Positions 16,367 through 23,765 of a stretch of 64,000 nt of DNA are shown here, one piece after another; within the stretch, counting starts at the first letter, position 1; the number at the start of each line of letters is the position of its first letter. The position numbers and the translations under genes were made by a program. The stretch is from Cetobacterium sp. 2A (GTDB taxonomy: Bacteria > Fusobacteriota > Fusobacteriia > Fusobacteriales > Fusobacteriaceae), in the NCBI RefSeq assembly GCF_014250685.1, contig NZ_JACFAJ010000006.1, positions 1,200,501-1,264,500 of the forward strand, in the 5' to 3' direction. The notes beneath the pieces were generated by a model. It did no database searches. It was not told the DNA's origin and worked only from the letters and a program-made list of their open reading frames with translations.

Positions 16367-16396
16367 CTATTAATATGTTATAATTATAATTGTCAA
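16367..16396 (-). promoter_or_regulatory. Possible promoter for the isoprenoid-synthase-like gene
   Basis: Minus strand TTGACA (16396-16391), 18-base spacer, TAATAG (16372-16367). An extended -10 (TGTTATAAT, 16376-16384) on the plus strand in the same gap could serve the divergent DUF2156 gene. Confidence 0.4.
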
Positions 16397-16428
16397 AATG
16401 CAACTTTTTTTAAACAACTGGAGGAATA

Positions 16429-17301
16429 ATGAACTGGAAAACACTAGAAATAAAAGATAAAAAAATAATAGATGAATATACAAAGGGGAAATTTACAATA
16501 TCTGATTTAAATTTTACTAATTTTTTAATTTGGAGCAGTTCTGAAAAGATTGAGTTTTTAGAAAAAGATTCTATATTATTAATCAGAGGAGAATTTGAGG
16601 GACTTAAATATTATTTTGTTCCAATGTCCAAAAAAGGAATAGATGATAAAGAAAAGATAGAAGAGGCTATGATTGAATTATATAACCGAAAAGAAAAAAT
16701 AGTATTTATTCCAGAGGAGTATAAAGAGGCATTAGAAAATAAATTTGTATTTCAGGAATTAAGGGATACTTTTGATTACATATATAATATGGAGAGTTTA
16801 TCACTTTTGAAGGGTAGAAATTACTCTGAGAAGAGAAATAAAATAAATGGATTTAAAAAACTATATAATTATAGTTATGAAAAGTTAAGTGATAATAATA
16901 TAGAAGAAATTGAAGAATTCCAAAAAGAATGGATTATTAAAAATGAGAAGCACAAAGATAGAATAATAGTAGCTGAAAGCATTGGAATTACTTTATTATT
17001 AAAAAATTATAAACAGCTAGGGATTGTTGGTGGAGTCATAAGAATTGACGGAAAGATTATAGCTTACGCACTAGGAGAAAGATTAAATGATGAGATGGCT
17101 GTTATTCATATAGAAAAAGCTCTTATAGAGTATAAAGGTAGCTATCAAATGATAAATTATTATTTTTCAAAAGAAGAATTTAAAGATATGAAATATATAA
17201 ATAGAGAAGATGATTTTGGAAATGAAGGGCTTAGAATTGCAAAGCTTTCATATTTACCAGCAAAATTACTTAAGAAGTATGAAATATTAGATTTAAGATA
17301 A
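16429..17301 (+). CDS. DUF2156 / phosphatidylglycerol lysyltransferase C-terminal-like protein
   Basis: 290 residues made of a tandem GNAT-like fold as in DUF2156 proteins, which resemble the soluble catalytic half of MprF/LPG synthase. Recognisable segments are the opening YTKGKFTISDLNFTNFLIW and the C-terminal GGVIRIDGKIIAYALGERLN with YQMINYYFSKEEF. There is no membrane domain. It could transfer an acyl or aminoacyl group, but the acceptor is not evident. GGAGG precedes the ATG, and YihY follows after 15 bases, probably in one transcript. Confidence 0.8.
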   Translation: MNWKTLEIKDKKIIDEYTKGKFTISDLNFTNFLIWSSSEKIEFLEKDSILLIRGEFEGLKYYFVPMSKKGIDDKEKIEEAMIELYNRKEKIVFIPEEYKEALENKFVFQELRDTFDYIYNMESLSLLKGRNYSEKRNKINGFKKLYNYSYEKLSDNNIEEIEEFQKEWIIKNEKHKDRIIVAESIGITLLLKNYKQLGIVGGVIRIDGKIIAYALGERLNDEMAVIHIEKALIEYKGSYQMINYYFSKEEFKDMKYINREDDFGNEGLRIAKLSYLPAKLLKKYEILDLR

Positions 17302-17316
17302 TGGGAGTTGAAAATT

Positions 17317-18480
17317 ATGAATATTTTTTTAGAGTTTTTAGAGGATATAAAAGTAGCTTTAAAAAATTATAGAAGAGCAAATTCAAGTCTTTGGGTAACT
17401 TCGTTATGCTATTTTTCTATTTTTTCTTTGGTTCCAATCATAGCTATTGTATTTAGTTTTGGAAAATGGCTTGGAATAGAGGAGTACTTGATAAATCAAT
17501 TCATAAAAAATTCACCACTAAGTTTAGCACTAGTAAGTGAACTTTTAGAAACAGCAAATAATTTAGTGGAAAAAACTAGAGGTGGAGTATTAGCTGGAGT
17601 GGGATTTATATTTTTAGGATGGAGTATAATTTCAATTTTTTCTCTTATAGAAAAATCATTCAATGAAATATGGAATATAAAAAAAGGCAGAGGAATATTA
17701 GAAAAATTTTCTAATTATTTAGCTGTTTTCACATTGTTTCCAATTGTTTTAGTTTCAATAAATGGGATTTGTAATTTTTTTAATAATTCTTTACTAAAAG
17801 AATTAAGTCCGTATTTGAGTTTATCTATATTCTTTTCACTTTTTTATTTTTATATGCCTAATACAAAGGTAAAAAAAGGTCCAGCTATAATTTCTGGAGT
17901 TTTTGTAGCCGTAGTTTTTAATCAATTACAATTGATGTTTATAAATTTACAAATGGTAATAACAGCTTACAATAAAATATATGGGAGCTTTTCAGTTATA
18001 CTAATATTTTTACTTTGGTTAAAATTTATATGGTTTTTAATTATATTAGGAGGACATCTAACTTTCTTTTTTCAGAATAGAAATAGAATAGTTCAAGGTA
18101 AAGAAATAAATACTCTTAGTTTTGAATCTTTGTATAAGTTGTCGTTAATAACAAGTATAACTTTAGTTAAAAATTATATAAAAAGTGATACTCCGATATC
18201 ACTGATTGAACTGGAAAATGAGACTAGAATATCTAGTGAAATTTTAAAAGATATATTAGAAGTTTTAAAGAGTAAAAATATTGTTCTACAGGCATTATAT
18301 ATGGGAAATGATTCATGCTATAGATTATCAAAAAATATAGATGAGTTGACATTAGGCGATATAAAAGCTTCAGTTTATGAATATGGAGATAAGATAGTTT
18401 TAAAAGATTTAAATGAGAGCATTGTAACTCTTCTAAAATCAGATGACAAAACAATGCTCTTAAAAAACTTATTAAACTAA
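17317..18480 (+). CDS. YihY/virulence factor BrkB family membrane protein
   Basis: 387 residues. Six membrane segments in about 25-250 carry the family marks SLVPIIAIVFSFG, GWSIISIFSLIEKSFNEIWNI and YGSFSVILIFLLWLKFIW. A cytoplasmic C-terminal part (about 275-385) resembles a winged-helix domain (PISLIELENETRISSEILKDILEVL). A TTG occurs directly at the RBS, but GGGAG at 17303-17307 is 9 bases before the ATG at 17317. Family function is not established; RNase BN naming is historical and wrong. The last 9 bases overlap the converging gene. Confidence 0.85.
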   Translation: MNIFLEFLEDIKVALKNYRRANSSLWVTSLCYFSIFSLVPIIAIVFSFGKWLGIEEYLINQFIKNSPLSLALVSELLETANNLVEKTRGGVLAGVGFIFLGWSIISIFSLIEKSFNEIWNIKKGRGILEKFSNYLAVFTLFPIVLVSINGICNFFNNSLLKELSPYLSLSIFFSLFYFYMPNTKVKKGPAIISGVFVAVVFNQLQLMFINLQMVITAYNKIYGSFSVILIFLLWLKFIWFLIILGGHLTFFFQNRNRIVQGKEINTLSFESLYKLSLITSITLVKNYIKSDTPISLIELENETRISSEILKDILEVLKSKNIVLQALYMGNDSCYRLSKNIDELTLGDIKASVYEYGDKIVLKDLNESIVTLLKSDDKTMLLKNLLN

Positions 18481-18981
18481 ATTTGCACCTTCAAAAAAGA
18501 TTTCTCCTAAAATAAATGTTACTGCAATAGGTAGGAAGATGTTAATAAAAGAGGCTGGAAAAAATAAAGAAAAAAATCCTGATACGAATAAAGAATAACC
18601 ATATACAGTTAGAAATTTTATTTTTTTAAAGTTTGCCTTTAAAATTAGAGATGCGAATAAAAATTGAAGAATCACAGATACAACAAGAATATAAATTGAA
18701 AAATTCGGAGTATTTTTTGTAGTTATTAATGGAAGTAAAAATTGAAATACAGAGAAAAATTCTAAAAAAATAAAACTATATATAAAAAAATTTAAATTTT
18801 TTATAGAACACTTTTTATTTAACAATTTTTTTAATTCTAAAAGTATATATGTAACAAGAAAAGTACCAGTTATTAAAATCATAAATTTTATAAATGTATT
18901 CAGTCCATGAGAAAAATAACTTAAAATTAAAATCAAAATATAAAAATGACAAAATAGAGATCCTATATTAAATTTTTTCAT
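18472..18981 (-). CDS. Hypothetical integral membrane protein, 169 aa
   Basis: I do not recognise this family. The product has about five hydrophobic segments (near 13-28, 32-48, 65-85, 95-115 and 128-160) separated by short lysine-rich loops, and no obvious catalytic motif. GTG at 18987 is in frame, but GGAGGTG is better placed for the ATG at 18981. It is encoded opposite to, and overlaps by 9 bases, the YihY gene. It has no recognisable partner. Confidence 0.6.
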   Translation of the reverse strand: MKKFNIGSLFCHFYILILILSYFSHGLNTFIKFMILITGTFLVTYILLELKKLLNKKCSIKNLNFFIYSFIFLEFFSVFQFLLPLITTKNTPNFSIYILVVSVILQFLFASLILKANFKKIKFLTVYGYSLFVSGFFSLFFPASFINIFLPIAVTFILGEIFFEGANLV

Positions 18982-19048
18982 GACCACACCTCCAAGTAAT
19001 TTTGTAATATGAGTATACTTTGAGAAGTTAAAAAAATAAATAAAAAAA

Positions 19049-19077
19049 TTGAAAATTAAAATAAATGATGATAATCT
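19049..19077 (+). promoter_or_regulatory. Sigma-70-type promoter for pepA
   Basis: TTGAAA (19049-19054), 17-base spacer, TAATCT (19072-19077). Confidence 0.5.
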
Positions 19078-19122
19078 ATTGTTAGGTTTTAAAGAGCTAC
19101 AAAAGATTCGAGGAGGGAGTAA

Positions 19123-20550
19123 ATGTTTAGAGTTATTAATAAAATAGAAAAAAGTTATGATGAAAATGTCACACTATTTTTTGAAGATAAAATATCTACT
19201 TGTGAATATCTTTCTGAAGAGAGTAGAAAACTAATAAATAAAGTAATAGAAAAAGAGAAATTTACTGGAAAATTTAAAGAAACTATAAAATTCACATTTT
19301 TAGAAAATGGATATTTAGTTACTTTAACTTATGTTGGAGCTGGAAAAAAAGAAGAATTTACAGAAGATAGATTAAGAGAATTACTTTTCAGTACTCTATC
19401 TAAAATGACTGGGAATATACTTCTTTCGAGCGAAGAACCGGATCTTTGTAATACCAGAATATTAACAGAAATATTTTATAATATAAATTATTCATTTGAT
19501 GTTTATAAAGAAAAAAAGAACGCTAAAATAAATTTAGATATTTTTAAAGAGCAAAAGACAGAGGGTATGGGAGAAGAGGAAATATTAGCTATTTCAACAA
19601 ATATAACTAGAGCTCTAATTGATGAACCAGCAAATATTATAAATCCTGAAAGTTTAGCTGAAACAGCTGAAGCTCTTGGAAGAGAATTTGGTTTTGCTAC
19701 TGAAATTTTAGAAGAGGATAAGATAAAGGAATTAGGGATGGAAGCTTTCTTAGCTGTAGGAAGAGCATCTATCAACAAACCTAAACTTATAGTAATGAGA
19801 TATTTTGGAGATAAAACACAAAGAGATAAGAAATACGGTCTTATAGGAAAAGGATTGACTTTTGATTCTGGAGGATTATGTATTAAGCCAGCAGATGGAA
19901 TGTTAGGCATGAAAGAGGATATGGGAGGGGCAGCAACAGTAATTGGAACGATGTGCTCTTTAGCAAAGTTAGGAGTTAAAAAAAATGTAATAGCTATAGT
20001 AGCGGCCTGTGAAAATTCTATTAGCTCAAATGCTTACAGACCTGGAGATATACTAACTACTATGTCTGGGAAAACTGTTGAAGTTATAAACACAGATGCA
20101 GAAGGAAGATTGACTCTAGCAGATGCAATAACTTATGCTATAAGAATAGAAAAGGTTTCAGAAATTTTAGATGTTGCAACTCTAACAGGAGCTATGATGG
20201 TTGCACTTGGTTTTGCAGCAACAGGTGTATATTCGAATTCAGATGAAAAATACTTAGCACTAGAGTCTGCGGGAAAATATTGGGGAGAAAAGTACTGGAG
20301 AATGCCTCTGTTTGATGAATATGGAGAACTTATGAAATCTGATGTAGCTGATTTAAAAAATAGCGGTGGAAGATGGGGAGGAGCCAATTCAGCAGCCAAG
20401 TTTTTAGAAGAGTTTACAGAAGGGTTGCCTTGGATGCATCTTGATATAGCAGGAACTGCGTTTTCAGATAAAGATAAAAAATGGATAAAAAAGGGAGCAA
20501 CAGGAGTTGCAGTCAAAACTATATACACATATATAAAAAATATGATATAA
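19123..20550 (+). CDS. pepA: Leucyl aminopeptidase, M17 family
   Basis: 475 residues. The C-terminal catalytic domain has the whole M17 active site: KGLTFDSGG (Lys243, Asp248), the KEDMGGAA stretch (Asp266) and NTDAEGRL (Asp325, Glu327, Arg329). The N-terminal macro-like domain (1-145) is divergent, as usual. The enzyme is a cytoplasmic hexamer that removes N-terminal residues from peptides using two metal ions. It leads a plus-strand run, with the deoxynucleoside kinase gene starting 38 bases after it. Confidence 0.94.
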   Translation: MFRVINKIEKSYDENVTLFFEDKISTCEYLSEESRKLINKVIEKEKFTGKFKETIKFTFLENGYLVTLTYVGAGKKEEFTEDRLRELLFSTLSKMTGNILLSSEEPDLCNTRILTEIFYNINYSFDVYKEKKNAKINLDIFKEQKTEGMGEEEILAISTNITRALIDEPANIINPESLAETAEALGREFGFATEILEEDKIKELGMEAFLAVGRASINKPKLIVMRYFGDKTQRDKKYGLIGKGLTFDSGGLCIKPADGMLGMKEDMGGAATVIGTMCSLAKLGVKKNVIAIVAACENSISSNAYRPGDILTTMSGKTVEVINTDAEGRLTLADAITYAIRIEKVSEILDVATLTGAMMVALGFAATGVYSNSDEKYLALESAGKYWGEKYWRMPLFDEYGELMKSDVADLKNSGGRWGGANSAAKFLEEFTEGLPWMHLDIAGTAFSDKDKKWIKKGATGVAVKTIYTYIKNMI

Positions 20551-20588
20551 TACCTCTTGAAATTAAAAATTAAGAGGGAGAAATATTG

Positions 20589-21188
20589 ATGATATATATT
20601 GATGGTGTAGTTGGAGTAGGGAAAAGTACTTTGGCTAAAATAATTTCAAAAGAATTGGAGATGGAGTTATATAAAGAACCAGTTTATGACAATCCAATAT
20701 TAGAGAAATTTTATTATGATAAGAAAAAATATAGTTTTCCTCTTCAAGTTTTTTTTCTAAATAAAAGGCTAGAAATGGTTAAGGATGCACATAAAAAAGG
20801 TAGAGGAGTATTTGACAGATCAATATATTGTGACAGAATATTTGCAGATATTTTAAATTCTGATGGAGATTTGATTGAAGATGAATATAACCTATACTTA
20901 GAACTTTCAAATAATATGTTTCAATATTTACCAAAACCAGATTTAGTAATATACTTAGAAACAACTATAGAAAATGCAATTAAAAAGATAAAAAAAAGAG
21001 GAAGAGAATTCGAACTAGGAGTAGAAGTAACTTACTGGGAAAAATTGAATAAACACTATTCAGAATATTTTAAAACTTATTCTGAAAGTAAAATTATAAA
21101 AGTAAATGTAGATAATAGAGATTTTATAAATAATGAAAATGATAGAAAATTTATAATTGAACTTATAAAAAGAGAGCTTTGCTTATAG
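20589..21188 (+). CDS. Deoxynucleoside kinase (first paralogue)
   Basis: 199 residues of the dNK family that phosphorylates salvaged deoxynucleosides. The P-loop is GVVGVGKST (6-14), the substrate Glu lies in YKEP (Glu30), and the DRS motif is Asp76-Arg77-Ser78, with a lid arginine segment KKRGREFE near 137. GAGGGAG lies 8 bases before the ATG at 20589. A close paralogue is at 31248-31871 on the minus strand; both share the KEPVxDNPxLxKFYYDxKxY region. Specificity (dA/dG or dC) cannot be read directly. Confidence 0.88.
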   Translation: MIYIDGVVGVGKSTLAKIISKELEMELYKEPVYDNPILEKFYYDKKKYSFPLQVFFLNKRLEMVKDAHKKGRGVFDRSIYCDRIFADILNSDGDLIEDEYNLYLELSNNMFQYLPKPDLVIYLETTIENAIKKIKKRGREFELGVEVTYWEKLNKHYSEYFKTYSESKIIKVNVDNRDFINNENDRKFIIELIKRELCL

Positions 21189-21208
21189 AGCTCTCTATTT
21201 TTATTTTT
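21171..21208 (+). terminator. Rho-independent terminator overlapping the gene end
   Basis: AGAGAGCT (21171-21178) pairs with AGCTCTCT (21189-21196), then a T-rich tract. The left arm lies inside the last codons of the kinase gene. Confidence 0.8.
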
Positions 21209-21221
21209 TTAAGGAGGCGAA

Positions 21222-22379
21222 ATGGAAATTAGAAACTCTAAAGAAGATGAAAAAAAAATTGCTAGTTATATTTGGCGTGATGCATTTAACGACGATAAAG
21301 AATATATAGATTGGTATTTTGAAAATATACATAAAGACAGTAATCTATTGTTAGCAATTGAGAAAAATAAAATAATAGGAATGGCATACAATAATTCCTA
21401 TAAATTTAAAATAGAAAATTATATAGATGAAAGTTACTATATTTTAGCAGTTGGAGTTGTACCAGAAAGAAGAGGAGAGGGAATTATGAAATCCCTTCTG
21501 CAATCTTCTTTAAAAAATGCAAAAGAAAATGGTTCTATATCAATCTTTTTATCTCCAATTGATTCTAATATTTATACTAGATTTGGATTTGAATATATTA
21601 GTAATTTAGAAAAATATAGTTGTAGTATTAAGAATCTTTCACAATTTGAAAAAAAATGTAAGCTAGAAATAGTTGATGAAAAAAATATTTATAATCTTGT
21701 TGAATTTTGTAATAGATATTTAGAAAGCTTTAGCTTAGCAACAATTAAAACTGAACAACATCTTAAAGAGTTAATTTCTGAAACTTTACATGAAAATGGG
21801 AAGTCATATATTGTGAGAGATACTGAAGAAGGTATAATTGGATATGTATCATATATTCTAAAAGATGATGTAGTAACAGTAAAAGAGATATTATCTTCAT
21901 GTAAGAAGGGTTATGTTTCAATTTTTAATTTTTTATATGGTTATTCAAATTATTATTCAAACATTGTAATTTATGCACCTACAGGCAGTAATTTAAATTT
22001 ATATTTCAAAAGAGAAAATTCTTTAAAAAAGGAAATAATCCCAAAAATGCAAATGAGAATATTAGATGTTTTTAAAACATTGGAGTTATTAAAATCTAGA
22101 TTAAAAAGTGAAGAAAAAATTACTATAAAAATTCTAGATGATATTTTTGAAGAAAACGATGGAATTTATGAGATAACAAAAGAGGAAGTTAAGAAATCTA
22201 AAGATTTCATAGCCGATTGTGAAATAAAAGTTGGAACTTTAAGCCAAATTATAGCTGGATATCTTAATTTTATGGATTTTTTAAAACTTGAAAGAATAAA
22301 TATACTAAATGAAAAGAAAATTGATATTTTAGATAAAATAATTGTAAGTAAGAAGTCGTATTTTAACCAAGAATTTTAA
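21222..22379 (+). CDS. GNAT-family N-acetyltransferase, Eis-like
   Basis: 385 residues. The N-terminal GNAT domain has the acetyl-CoA pyrophosphate loop VGVVPERRGEGIMKSLL (about 76-92) followed by LSPIDSNIYTRFGFEY, a pattern typical of Eis-type enzymes with two GNAT folds and a C-terminal SCP2-like domain (about 285-385). Such enzymes acetylate amines on small molecules or proteins. AAGGAGG precedes the ATG. The natural substrate is unknown. It is followed by hemolysin III in the same direction. Confidence 0.8.
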   Translation: MEIRNSKEDEKKIASYIWRDAFNDDKEYIDWYFENIHKDSNLLLAIEKNKIIGMAYNNSYKFKIENYIDESYYILAVGVVPERRGEGIMKSLLQSSLKNAKENGSISIFLSPIDSNIYTRFGFEYISNLEKYSCSIKNLSQFEKKCKLEIVDEKNIYNLVEFCNRYLESFSLATIKTEQHLKELISETLHENGKSYIVRDTEEGIIGYVSYILKDDVVTVKEILSSCKKGYVSIFNFLYGYSNYYSNIVIYAPTGSNLNLYFKRENSLKKEIIPKMQMRILDVFKTLELLKSRLKSEEKITIKILDDIFEENDGIYEITKEEVKKSKDFIADCEIKVGTLSQIIAGYLNFMDFLKLERINILNEKKIDILDKIIVSKKSYFNQEF

Positions 22380-22397
22380 AGTAATGGACAATTTTAA

Positions 22398-22419
22398 TGA
22401 GTTATTATAAAATAACTCA
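22398..22419 (+). other. Short perfect hairpin immediately upstream of an RBS
   Basis: GAGTTATT, loop ATAA, AATAACTC form an 8-bp perfect stem (22399-22418) that ends next to the AGGAGGTGG ribosome binding site of the hemolysin III gene. There is no T-run after it, so it is not an intrinsic terminator; it may shape translation initiation or mRNA stability. Confidence 0.5.
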
Positions 22420-22432
22420 GGAGGTGGATTAT

Positions 22433-23056
22433 ATGACGTATAGCAAATTAGAAGAATATTTAAATTCAATAACACATTATATTGGAGCTGGATTGTCGAT
22501 TTTAGGATTGGTAATTTTAATAAATAAAGCGATGTTGACAGGAAAGGTTGGATATACGGTTGGAAGTATAATTTTTGGAATAGCTATGATTATACTCTAT
22601 ACTATGTCTGGAACATACCATATTTTAAATCACGGAAAATTAAAAAATATATTTAAAATTTTAGATCACTCAGCAATTTACCTTTTGATTTCAGCATCTT
22701 ATACCCCTTATATTCTAACTTGTTTGGAAGGTCCTAGTAAGTGGATTATATTTTTTGCACAATGGGGAATGGCTGTATGTGGAATAATTTTTAAGACATT
22801 TTATATTAATAAATTTAAAAAATTATCAACAGTAATTTATTTATTAATGGGATGGATGGTAGTTTTTGTTTTTAAAGATTTAAAGTTATCTATGAGTGCA
22901 TTATCTTTAAATTTCCTAATTGCAGGTGGAGTAACATATAGTTTAGGAGTGATATTCTATTCTTTAAAGAATGTGAAATATTTCCATGTTATTTGGCATC
23001 TCTTTGTAATTGGTGGGAGTGTCTTAAATTATATGTCAGTATACTATCTATATTAA
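22433..23056 (+). CDS. Hemolysin III (YqfA/PAQR) family membrane protein
   Basis: 207 residues with seven hydrophobic segments. The family signature residues appear as LNSITHYIGAGLSI near the N-terminus, the SGTYHI motif with LDHSAIYLLISASYTP, and the closing FHVIWHLFVIGGS; the conserved Ser, Asp and His residues form the presumed metal site of the PAQR superfamily. The open frame begins 12 codons earlier, but AGGAGGTGG sits ideally for the ATG at 22433. Its physiological role is not established. A response regulator gene follows after 10 bases. Confidence 0.9.
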   Translation: MTYSKLEEYLNSITHYIGAGLSILGLVILINKAMLTGKVGYTVGSIIFGIAMIILYTMSGTYHILNHGKLKNIFKILDHSAIYLLISASYTPYILTCLEGPSKWIIFFAQWGMAVCGIIFKTFYINKFKKLSTVIYLLMGWMVVFVFKDLKLSMSALSLNFLIAGGVTYSLGVIFYSLKNVKYFHVIWHLFVIGGSVLNYMSVYYLY

Positions 23057-23066
23057 GGAGATAATA

Positions 23067-23735
23067 ATGAATATATTAATTTTTCAGAAAGATTTAAGCG
23101 TTTGTAACTATCTGAAAAAAGGATTAAAAGAGTTGGGGTATACAGTTGATATTTCAAATAATGAAGAAGAGATTATGGATATGGCGATTAATACTGAATA
23201 TGATCTTTTAATTTTAGATGTTATTGGAAAAAAGATAAATGGAATAGAAATTTGTAAAATAATAAAGAAAAAATATGGAAAAATTAAAATTTTATTTATG
23301 AGTGAAGAAGAGGATGTAGATTTAAAAATTAAAGCTTTGGATAGTGGTGGTGACGATTATATAGTAAGACCATTTAACTTCAGAGAATTATCAGCAAGAA
23401 TCAGAGCTATACTTAGAAGAGAAAGTAAAAGTTTTGAGAGCATTTTAAGAGCTAAAGATTTAACACTAAATCTAATGAATAGAGAAGTAAAAAGAGCGGA
23501 AAAAATATTGGATTTAACTGTCAAAGAATTTGCACTCTTAGAATATTTAATGAGAAATAAAAATTTAGTTCTAACGAGAACAATAATAAAAGAAAAAATA
23601 TGGAGTATTGATTTTTTAACTAATACTAATATAGTAGATGTCTATATAACCCATCTTAGAGAAAAAATAGATAAAAATCATTCAGAGAAGCTTATTTATA
23701 CTGTAAGAGGAATCGGCTATATATTAAAAGATTAA
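23067..23735 (+). CDS. OmpR-family response regulator with altered acidic pocket
   Basis: 222 residues: receiver (1-118) plus OmpR/PhoB winged helix (128-222, ending with VYITHLREKIDKN and TVRGIGYIL). The phospho-acceptor Asp51 and Ser79 are present, but the metal-binding acidic pair after the first strand is replaced (Phe6-Gln7-Lys8 where Glu-Asp is normal), and the invariant Lys is Arg101 in VRPFN. No histidine kinase gene adjoins it. It may work without normal phosphorylation. It lies 10 bases after hemolysin III and 30 bases before the first acyl-activating protein, so it may share their transcript or control it. Confidence 0.85.
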   Translation: MNILIFQKDLSVCNYLKKGLKELGYTVDISNNEEEIMDMAINTEYDLLILDVIGKKINGIEICKIIKKKYGKIKILFMSEEEDVDLKIKALDSGGDDYIVRPFNFRELSARIRAILRRESKSFESILRAKDLTLNLMNREVKRAEKILDLTVKEFALLEYLMRNKNLVLTRTIIKEKIWSIDFLTNTNIVDVYITHLREKIDKNHSEKLIYTVRGIGYILKD

Positions 23736-23765
23736 AAAAAGATACACATATTATTGGGAGGAAAA

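Noticed and set aside
20133-20528. Long open frames antisense to pepA, mnmA and other genes
   Set aside because: They lack RBSs, lie wholly inside strong coding genes and have compositions expected of complementary frames.
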